Part shown: positions 22,680 to 31,709 of the stretch, in pieces
Layout: each line of letters starts with the position of its first letter
Position numbering within the stretch: position 1 is the first letter of the stretch
Origin: Ectocarpus siliculosus
Lineage: Eukaryota; Sar; Phaeophyceae; Ectocarpales; Ectocarpaceae
Direction: 5' to 3'
Length of the DNA stretch: 53,796 nt
Assembly (NCBI GenBank): GCA_000310025.1
Contig: FN649740.1
Span: forward strand, 1,726,592-1,780,387
The notes under the pieces: model-generated
The model's input: only the letters and a program-made list of their open reading frames with translations
What the model was told of the DNA's origin: nothing
Databases searched by the model: none
Translations under genes and position numbers: made by a program

Positions 22680-22905
22680 GGGTAGAGTTGCCAGCACGCA
22701 TTTTACGTGCCTGCGAAAGACGTGAAATTTTTGGAACAACTCACCCAGACTTCGAAAGGAAGTTTCGAGCTCGGGTACGTCCCAGCACGCCCTTTTACGT
22801 GCCTGCCAAAGACGTGAAAATTTTGAAACAACTCACCCGGACTTCGAAAAAGCAAGTTTGCAGCTCGGGCACGTGCCAGCACGCCCTCTACGTGCCTGCC
22901 GAAGG
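22680..22905. repeat. Tandem repeat, about 92-bp unit, two and a half copies
   Basis: CCAGCACGC starts at 22691, 22782 and 22876. Each unit continues with TTTTACGTGCCTGC, AAGACGTGAAA and ACTTCGAAA, and ends GAGCTCGG or CAGCTCGG. The units differ by scattered substitutions. Confidence 0.85.
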
Positions 22906-23036
22906 TTAAAAAATGAGTTCTTGGAGTCATGGGTCTTACGAAAGTTATTGGCGTGTCGTACGTGTAAATCGCCGTATCACCGGAGTTCCCAGGGCGCTCC
23001 GATTCGCGAGCCGCGGGTATCGACGGCCTCCACCGG

Positions 23037-23225
23037 TTGTGGGCATACGGATCCTCTTCGGGAACATCGTCGGATGCCTTCCGTCTGCAGTTGGAGAAGG
23101 CTAGGGTTGAGAGTAAGCAGCTTTCGCTGGAGATGGATGAGCAGCGCAAACGGATTGAGCAGCAAGAGAACGCGAAGGAACAACTAGTCCGACTTCTTCG
23201 TCTGTGGCTTTCCGCATCGTTAAAC
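23037..23225 (+). pseudogene. Coiled-coil protein fragment
   Basis: The frame reads SSSGTSSDAFRLQLEKARV then ESKQLSLEMDEQRKRIEQQE, a Ser/Thr linker and heptad-rich charged helix of about 45 residues. After that it becomes ordinary non-coding sequence. Such tails are common after DNA-binding domains in transposon-derived proteins, and a similar linker-plus-helix occurs in the recombinase exon 20670-21182. No domain upstream confirms a family. Confidence 0.4.
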
Positions 23226-24353
23226 CCTTCCATGCGAGTTATTTGCCCGACACCCTACCTCTATCGAAGAGTGCTCAGGGTCCTTAAGACAGTGCCAAAG
23301 AAAGACAAGACCTACACCTTCGTGCCGATGGGCCGGGCACGACAGGCGTCAAGACAGGCGTCAACGCCTTCAAAACAACCTAATATCATGAGCAAGCATA
23401 GTGAACGAACATCAAACCAACCTAGACGGGCACAAATCATTTGTGGGCCTGAGCATCGCCTCGTACAGCTTAGCGCCACCATGTGCCGAGGGGCGGGCAA
23501 AAAAAGCGATAACACGCAACGCCCGACCAAAAACCATTCGTGTGACAGAACTACACTAACTACACGAGTCTGTACTCAGGGAAACAAATGCGGTGCCTTC
23601 ATCGTAATCGCGGCCATTCGGCACCTTCAATGCTCTGCGAACCCCACACAAAGGAGACAAAAAAGAAGTCGTCTCACACCCAATGTTCACTTCACCAACA
23701 CGGCAAGATCAACTGACTACACAATTACACCGTGAAGAGGCTGGCTCAGCTGGCCTTGGATTCGGGTCAGCAGCTTCGCTTGCTCGCATTGCACTTGCGC
23801 TGGGAGTGACAGTGGTGGAACCTTTGACGTCTCTTGACTTCCACTCCGACCTGTGTTGGGGCAAACCCACCTGTGTGTCGGGCAGTGGGAGGGTAGTGCT
23901 CGGGTGAAAACGCCAATAAAATACCGAGCGTCGAGTATGCAAGTAAGCGCCATCATGCCGTGCGAGGAAGGGGCATGTTGGCGATTGCCTCGGTTTTAGA
24001 GGGGGCGGGGCGGATGCCTGTACAGTCGATGATCATGCCTAAGAACTCTTGCGATGCAGACCCGAAAATGCACTTGGCGAAATTAACTGACAGGCCGGCG
24101 GCCAGGAGGCGCGTCAGAACTTCTGTCAGGGTCGCCAAGTGGTCTTCCCAGGTTGCACTAGCAATCAGAATATCGTCAAGCCAACTGAAGATACCAGGCA
24201 GGTGCCCGAGTGCAGATTTGACTCTCCTTGTGAACGCAGCTGGCAGCACACACAGACCGAAACCCGCACGCGTGAATTCCCAGAGTAAGCCGTCAGCGTC
24301 ACGGAAGGCCGTTTTAAAAATGTCCTTCTCAGCAATGCTCATCTGGTGGAAAC

Positions 24354-24875
24354 TGTTACCCCTATGGACGGGTAGACGTTGAGGGTAGCTTGTTGAACGT
24401 GTAGAACTTACAAAGCGCGTAGAACGTGAAATGGACGACCCAGATGAAGTCCGGGATGAGGCCGACGAACTTGGTGGAAGTCCTCACGTGCCCCGAAGAA
24501 GAAGTGCTGGCCAGCGGTAGATTCTTCGGAACTCGATGCGTTGTGCAGATGACGCTGTTGATGCTCCCCCTTGCTGTGATGTAACGAGAGCTGATAACCT
24601 GTACATGGCTACTACCGGCGCTCCTCAGACTTTCGTCAACGAGTTCCGAGGTAAACCGGGCATTTTGTCCAACGGCATTGCAGCGTGGGGTGGTCTTCTT
24701 GAAAAGTATCAAAACCACACGCGCGTACGGAAGGATATTTTGGTGAAGAAATTCCGGGCAATGACCATGGAGGAGGATGAAAACCCGGTTGTACTTTTGT
24801 TAGATGTGTAGCATATCCACTGAGCTATCAGTCAGCGCTGACTGATAGCTCAGTGGATATGTTGTGTATCTAACA
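24354..24875. mobile_element. 522-bp LTR-like insertion with GAAAC target duplication
   Basis: The segment starts TGTTACCCC and ends ATCTAACA, with GAAAC directly repeated at 24349-24353 and 24876-24880. Removing it restores a continuous gypsy RT frame (DLASG joined to FHQMS), which fixes both ends. TG...CA ends and a 5-bp target duplication are the hallmark of LTR retroelement integration. Internally, 24606-24808 (plus) encodes a gag-like peptide with AAWGGLLEKYQNHTRVRKDI and FRAMTMEEDENP, resembling copia gag. The right end is a perfect 50-bp palindrome. It could be a small non-autonomous LTR element or a collapsed copia copy. Confidence 0.8.
24812..24861. repeat. Perfect 50-bp palindrome without loop
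   Basis: Arms of 25 bp (CATATCCACTGAGCTATCAG then TCAGC) meet at AGC|GCT with no spacer. Shorter matches continue outward: TGTTAGAT on the left and ATCTAACA on the right. The two TGTTAGAT-CATATCC ends facing each other look like two identical element termini joined in inverted orientation. Confidence 0.95.
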
Positions 24876-25078
24876 GAAACCGGAAGCCAGATCGAGTTGA
24901 GAGAAGTATTTCATGCCTTTCAAAACATCGAAAATGTTCTGCATGTCCCCCAGACCTCCACTATCGTTTACGAGGTGTTTGTTGAGCTCCCGCCAGTCAA
25001 TACAGAGGCGGACTTTGCCATCCTTCTGTTTTTTTTAACGCGTCTGCTCTACACCACTCAATTTTCAACCCCGCAGAA

Positions 25079-25457
25079 ATGGATGAACAAACACGCAACG
25101 CTCTTGCAAGTGACGGTGATGGCGATTGTCGCGACCGCCGCCGTCACTGGAACGGTCGCCTCCGCGGGGGCGCTAGGATCTGTGGTCGCTTCGCTGGCAC
25201 TACCGTTCGAAGTGGTCGTGCTGGAGGAGGCTTACGAGTTTCTTGCGGAGGCCGGGGGAGAGGAGATGGAACGGATGCTGGGCGATGTCAGCGACGCCCT
25301 GGACCCAACGAAGCCCGATGTGGGCGCGCCCACGAGCCGTACACAACGTTACCGGTGCCGAATACCGCTCCATCCTCGACTTTATGGACACCAAGTGTCA
25401 AGGGTGGGATCGGCAGATGGGCGGCGTACCTCCTCCCAGGACGGGGTAGTCGGGTGA
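25079..25457 (+). other. Unrecognised hydrophobic/acidic open frame
   Basis: A stop-free stretch encodes VTVMAIVATAAVTGTVASAG and SVVASLALPFEVVVLEEAY, probably one membrane-spanning segment, then an acidic helix ending in DALDPTKPDVG. After about 25330 the more plausible coding frame seems to shift (NVTGAEYRSILDFMDTKCQG). I do not recognise the family. It lies between the two gypsy halves and may be captured DNA or a degraded exon. Confidence 0.3.
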
Positions 25458-25491
25458 GCCTACTCTGTCGCTAGTTTGGCGTGTTCTGTTG

Positions 25492-26799
25492 AAGGTAGAA
25501 GAACTCCGCACGTTTCTTGGTATGGCCGGCTACCTCCGACAGTTTGTGCCCAAGTATAGCTTGGTAGCCGCGCCCCTCACCGATCTGCTTCGCAATAGTG
25601 AATACGCCACCAAACGAGCACGTAAAGTGGCGATCACGTTGGGACCCGCCGAAGTGAACGCGGTTAAGTCGTTGCAAGCCGCCCGTGCCTCGCCCACCGT
25701 ACTCGCGTTCCCCGACCTAGAGAACACTTTCGAGCTCCACACCGACGCTAGCACAGTTGGAGCGGGGGCGGTTCTCATGCAAACCATCGATGATGTTCCC
25801 CGCGTAATCAGTTTTGCCAGCCACCGTTTCTCGCGAACTGATTCACGTAGGAGCCCGACAGAAAGAGAGTGCATGGGGGTGTTGTGGGGCGTTGATCACT
25901 TCAAGCCATACCTGTCAGGGCGTCGGTTCAAACTTATCGTCGACTGCTCCGCACTAACATGGCTGTTCCGAAGCCGCGACCTGTGCCCCAAGCTCCACCG
26001 CTGGAGCCTCAGGCTCATGGAATACGACATGGACCTTGTGTGGAAGGAAGGCGCACAGCACGTCCTTCTGGACGCTCTGTCGCGCCTCCCACATGCGCCG
26101 TACCCACAAGGTGATGTCGACGATTCGTTCCCCGACGACCCCTCGTCTAGCTCTCCTTCAGCGTTCGTTGGTCCGCGCGGGCCAGTCTTAGACGGAACCC
26201 GGCTCGCAGACATTGACCCCGATGTGGAACCCACGGTAGCAGTTGCATCAGAAGGCAAGGTAGAGCCATTAGCCACCCCCCCCGCCGCTAACTTGCTCGC
26301 CCTGCAAGCCCTACCCTTCGCCGACGTTGCGACCCTCGAAGCCACAGCCGCGCACCCCAGGCGCGGGACGAGACCGCGCACCCCGAACGTCCGTCTTCGC
26401 GCCCCGGGAGACGTGCCACTCCCACCAACGAACGCGTTCCGCAGAGCCCCGAAAGCAAAGCCACCACCGGTCGACCCCCTTGCTCCAGTGCCCGTAGCCA
26501 CCCGCGTCGACACGCCCGCCTCGTCGACACCGCCGGTAGACGACCTGGGTGAGGTGCTCTATGCAGGGGGGGAGGTACCCAGTCCGTCTCCGCACAATCA
26601 AGAGACACCGGCAGTAGACCGAGCCATCCTGACCCTCACCTCGTCGGGACTGCTAGCCCAACGCCAACGAGAGGACGATTATCTGTGTCAGGTTCGGAGT
26701 AGACTAGAAGGAACGGGTACCGTAGACCCTGGAGGAATCGACTGCAGCTACAGTTTAGACAACGATGATGTCATTCGCCACCAGGCATGTCTTCGGTAG
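25492..26799 (+). pseudogene. Ty3/gypsy RT-RNase H connection and RNase H, 3' part
   Basis: The frame starts at KVEELRTFLGMAGYLRQF, the connection that follows gypsy RT. RNase H follows, with Asp in FELHTDASTVGAGAVL, Glu in SPTERECMGVLWGVDHF, and DALSRLPH near its end. A long Pro/Ala/Thr-rich linker (about residues 205-370) leads to a segment that normally precedes the integrase zinc domain (AQRQREDDYLCQVRSRL). It ends in TAG at 26797, and no integrase follows. The upstream RT is on the opposite strand at 23958-25045. It is not functional. Confidence 0.85.
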
Positions 26800-27762
26800 A
26801 AGCGGATATTGCATCCTATCCCGATAGCGCCACCTCAAAACTGCAAAGCGTTTGAGGAAACCACCCTGGATTAGGAAGATGTTTCCACTGAAAACCATAG
26901 AATCCAATCTGAACAAGGTGCATGAGGGTATCACGGAAAAAATTCTCGGGTGGTCACGCAAAGAAACGTGTAGCCGTGTTGAAGAGACCACACGCTCTCG
27001 TAAGCGTTGGCTGGTGCCCAGGGTGCGTCCAAAACTTCACCTGTAGTTTCTCTCGGGAGACGAGAGGGTGGGCGCGCCTCAATCTCTCAATCTATTTAGT
27101 GTACCCGACGTCATCTTTGCCGAATTCGAGTGCCGGCCTTCAGGTGGTGTGTGATGCCCGGGTGGGGCAAGTGTTCTTCAACAGAGCGCGGTCGTACTAT
27201 ATTCATGTTCCTACGATCGAACCGTGATCATGTCAGTACTTCGTGGAGACCCCACAACAATTTGGCTTTTCTAGCCGTTCGGGCTCGACCAGTCAAAAAT
27301 TTAGTCAAACGGCAGGCACTCAGTGTGAAGGCTGGTGAAATCGCGTCCTGTATATTTTGTCGCCCTGTAGCGGCCGGTGTTTCATTATTTCAGTTGTTCG
27401 AAGGTCAAATTCAAGAACAGAGCAAGCGATTCCAACCGGCGGACTTGAGGGAGAGGTTCTTCACCAACATGCAAATCGACGGAAGAATCTCGTGTAACAT
27501 TCGCTGCTGGGGCAATTTACACGTGTCTCAAAGTCGAATCCACCTTGCTCATGTGGCATCGTACGTACTACGATCGCCCGCGCGCGCGCAAGAAATACAA
27601 ACTTAAACTTCTTCGTGGTGTACTCTTCAGGCGTGGAAGACGTGGTGACCCAAAAGACAAAATGCGAATTCTGTGTAACACTTTTGATTCATGCTTCAGA
27701 AACCTCTGCACAACTTTAATTCTTCAACAGGAGAGGATGCCATGTCAGAAAAACCAGTTCAA
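26800..27762. other. No supportable gene
   Basis: Sequence between the gypsy relic and the 3' end of the Crinkler/RHS-type pseudogene. Frames are short, and no integrase, LTR or polypurine tract could be recognised. Confidence 0.45.
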
Positions 27763-29312
27763 TTACAATGGGATCTTAATAACGCATACATCACACGCCG
27801 ATTCGAAGCCGTCAGTTACGTTGCGCAGCCAATCACCACAACCACTATCCTCTTCGCTAGTCTTGGTCGCCTCGTTCCATACTTTGCCCCCTGGAACCGC
27901 TAACGCAAACACACAATTCTTGATTGGCGTGGCGTGGAGGAGTTTAGCACTTTCCCAGTACCGTTCTATATGCTTCCATTTGACAGCCTTCTTCCCCTCT
28001 TTAGGCGGCAAGCCTGCAGATTTCATTTGAAAAAACCACAAGGTCTTGCCGCCGCTGTCCACACCGAACGAATCAGCCGCTGCAAAATTCGGGCTTCCGG
28101 GCCTACAGTACGTCCCAGTGACGAGCGTATCGGGGAAACTGTTGCCTTCAAATGACTCCTTCCTCAGAAAACTAAACCTCAAATAATTTCCCTCGAGTAC
28201 AGACTCTATACTGCTATTTGCACTGCTCAGGATTCTCATGCCAAACCCTTGCTGCTTGCCAGGGCCCCCGATTTGTTCTTGTGCAATCGTTTCAAACCCG
28301 GCCGCGCGCTCAGCTACAACCTTGGCGCCCAAGTCGTCGTTTGCGAAAGCAGCCCGGACAAAGCTTCAAGTGCAGCAAGTTCCTTTCTGGGAAGCTCTCC
28401 TGAAGCCAAATTATGGGCATACTCACTCGCAAAATCGACACTGAACTCCTGGAAACCTGTTTCAGGTATAGGCAACAAATGCAAAAGTGCGTCACCACTC
28501 CTATCGGTCGAAATCTGGTCAGCGTAACCAAGCCCACGCGACAAAACCTGTTGCAGCACATCTAGATCCATATTTGAAGCCTCTTTCTGCATTTTACGGT
28601 AAACCTGCCCGAACTGTTTCGCATCGAACACTGCTCTAGCCACACCTCCAACCTTACCAAAGCGTTCCCGCACGTCGGTTTCTGGCACATGAGGGAAAAC
28701 AGCTCGCTGACATTCGAACAGCTCATCCACGCTCCACACAGGCATATAAAACAGACAGGAACCGGCTTGTTTCATGAACTCGTTAACTCTGCCCGTCCTG
28801 GGCGACACCAACACAACCGTTGGAAGACCCAAAATCTCCTCAGGCTGGTACTTCGGGTCACTCAAATACCAAGTGTTGGAGCCTTGCAGGTAACCAGCCT
28901 TTCTGAAATCAGAAATATCTCCTTGGGTAACCCCTTCATCACTAAACCGGTACCAGGCGCCTTTTCTTTCAAGAACGACAGTTTTTCCTCGACAGCGCAA
29001 CAGGTGCATGAGATAGAAACCAAACTCGGACTTGCCGATCCCGGGAGTGCCTGTCACGACAATATTCTTCAAAGTACCGTCGATAACACCTTCCAAGATG
29101 AGCTCCGACAGGTACTCGTAACAAGGACGGATGAACAGCTTTGATCTCAGCTCAGGCTCGCCCAGGAAAAACGTCCCGTCTGCTAGTTCCAGGGTGTTGT
29201 CGGCTACCACTGCTCTTGTGAGCACGGCGCCGAAATCCGCTAGAGGTTTAGGGACTGCAACGGGCCGACAATCATAATGGGGGGCGGCAGAAGAATGAGT
29301 GTTGGGTCCCAC
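27763..29312 (-). pseudogene. Crinkler/RHS-type P-loop NTPase with C-terminal PD-(D/E)xK-like nuclease, frameshifted
   Basis: The upstream frame (29312-28314) carries a linker, LFIRPCYEYLSELI, a Walker A loop GTPGIGKS, and VLVSPRTGRVNEF in the region of later NTPase motifs. It ends in the helical region EYAHNLASGELPRKEL. A different frame (28332-27763) continues into a nuclease-like domain with FGVDSGGKTLWFFQMKSAG, matching a D...[E/Q]xK restriction-nuclease core, and then CVFALAVPGG. In the Crinkler-RHS class such NTPase-nuclease proteins are known as transposon-linked or effector-like proteins. The frame change lies near 28350 with no intron consensus, so this copy is probably inactive, though a base-call error is possible. 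A pyrimidine-rich CTTCTCAG acceptor precedes the upstream frame at about 29311 and there is no ATG, so a 5' exon is probably missing. The gene is described as found; I infer no activity. Confidence 0.75.
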
Positions 29313-31700
29313 TGAGAAGAAACTATTCCGCGGCCGTCGACGAAAAGCAACCGGTGCATGGAAGGAAGACAGCGCTATGGACGGGCGTTTTCCTCTGACG
29401 AATCACGGAACTTCCTCTCGCTACTGCATCGACGTCACCAGACATGTCTTAAGTAGGCGACTAACAAAAAAAACAACAATCAGTCAAGCTCGAAAAAACA
29501 CGACAACACATCGGCAGGACGGAGTGGCCAGGGCGGTATTGGCTTCCAGGTCAGTATTTTGCCCCTCACCCATCATAAGGTACTTATTCACCCGTCTTAA
29601 GGTCCGTCTTGCATACACACTTGAACTGCAACTCCCGCGCGCCGAGTGATCAAATCGACACACGCAGCACCACTGGGATCAACCTCACTACTTTCGCTGG
29701 CAGACGACGAGGCCGACGAAGAACGAGGGTCAAAACGCGACTTGTTTACTGTTGCGTGTCATGTTCACCGCTTTGCTGACAAGTGACAAGACACGAGGAG
29801 TAACGGGACGACGGGATATGACACAGCCGGTACTCAAACATGGAGTTATCACACACCTGCGGTGGGCCATCACGTGAAGTTGCCGTCCAAGTCATCCAAG
29901 AAGTATGGCGGCCGATTGTGTAGTAGGCCCACGTGACAAGGAACGACGAAACGCGAGGCAAAGACCGCAGAGATCAGAGGGTGGCTCATTGTTTAAAGGC
30001 CCCCACAAAAGATGCGGCCACTGAACGACGAGTAGAAAATCGATCCAACACTCAACGCATGCGGAAATAAAAAAACCTCTAAACGGCTGTGTAACGATTG
30101 CACCTATTTCTCTCTCTTGAAGCTAAATTACAAACGATTGTCAACAAGAGCAATGATCACGATTTCGAGTACACCGCACGACCGTACGCAATAAAGTTCG
30201 ATGACGATCAAGTCGGCGGGAAGACAAACAAAATCCGTAGAAGAAATGCGGCGGATTTTGGGCCTATATTTCGTTGAACAAGTCCCACGGATTGTTCCAA
30301 CGGATTGGTCTTTGAGACGACCACGCCGCGAAAAAACGTAACCTATGCCAAAACAGAGTTGCTGCGGACACGCTCAGAGGTATGGAGCACACGCTCATGT
30401 GTTGAGTACGTACACAACAACTACCGACGCATATGTCGTTCGACCGAACGCGCAAGACGATTGACAAACCTGGACCCTCCGTATTGCTACCAACACTTTT
30501 CTCCCAGACAATCTCCACTGATGGAAGAGGTACGAGCAAACCCAGCTACCGTCCTAGCCAGCCAGGGAATGGAAGAAGGGACCCTTGGCGATGGAATTGC
30601 AAGGGAGTATGGACACGATGCTCTGATCCTGATTTTTGTTTTTAATAATCACGCCAACAAACGCACCACCAGCGGGGGTACAACACGCAGCTCCTCGGTG
30701 ATACAACACATGATTCTCTTTTGCGAACTCGACGAGAAATGCAGCCGGCAGGGTGCGTGCGGTAAGGGCATTGAGTGGGGGTCATCTTCGACGAAACATA
30801 TGAAGCCAAGGAAGCATCCTGACCAGATGAAAACGAAACAATACAAAACAAAACAAAACAAAACAAAAAACAGGCGCAGGGTTCCAGCCAGAGCCACACG
30901 GTCGGGGCCCTTTCCACTCAGCCCCATATGTCATGACTTCCTTGATTCGTGCCTTCAATTCTATCGCGGTATGCGGTCAGCTTTCCTCCTCCCACAATCA
31001 ATAATCACGCCTGAATGAGCCCTGCCCCTAAAATGACGGTTCGTTTTCGCGGGCCTCAACGGTATGGTGTGGAGTATTATCATCATGCGTAAGGACTAAC
31101 GCCCCCCACTCATTTATGGATTCGCGTGTCGACCAACACTCTCTCACGCATCTTGGGACTCGCTCACCTCACTAAGCCGCGAAAAAAAAAAAAAAAAGCC
31201 CAAGGACGAACCTACCACTGCTGGGTCTTGTTGCAGCACCAGCTTGAGCTCCTACGCCCCCCTGCACATGATGTGAGGATTACTACATCCGTAGTGTTAG
31301 ATATACTCGCAGCAGTGTCTGGTCGTGAGGATCCCAGGGGGATACGTGTTGGTAATTTCGTGTGTTATAGGGTACCACCGGTGCAGTCACGGGGACCCTT
31401 TTGGCGTGGCGGATGTGATGAGGCTTGCGTGCGTGCAGCTCACTTCCTCTCTCTCTCCACCACCACCACCGTCTCTCTCCAATCAAGTTTCCTTCTCCCA
31501 CTCTCTCTCCAACTCTCTCTCAATCTCTCTCTCTCGACCTAACACGGCCGACTACCCAGTGCCCCAAGTAACGTCCAGAACGTGCTTGCTGCACCACGCG
31601 TAGTTTACCTTTCACACTAGTGCGATATCACGGTATCTGCGCGCGGGCGTAGCCATCCGGGGGTTGTGCAGTCACGCGCAATCGGTAGACTCCCACAACA
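29313..31700. other. No supportable gene
   Basis: 2.4 kb with short frames only. A 5' LTR for the copia relic should lie here if it existed, but I find no TG...CA unit repeated downstream of 36300 and no tRNA-primer site near 31700. Confidence 0.45.
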
Positions 31701-31709
31701 CCAAACATC

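Larger units (their letters stand above)
23958..25045 (-). pseudogene. Ty3/gypsy reverse transcriptase half, inverted and split
   Basis: On the minus strand, about 25045-24881 reads LCIDWRELNKHL then VLKGMKYFSQLDLASG. After a 522-bp insertion, 24353-23958 resumes with FHQMSIAEKDIFKTAF, then SWLDDILIAS (the catalytic YxDD motif in WLDD form), then CIFGSASQEFLGMII and IANMPLPRT. It stops exactly where a gypsy pol would continue into the RT-RNase H connection. That continuation starts at 25495 on the opposite strand, so the two halves look like one rearranged element. The RT cannot be expressed. Confidence 0.85.
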
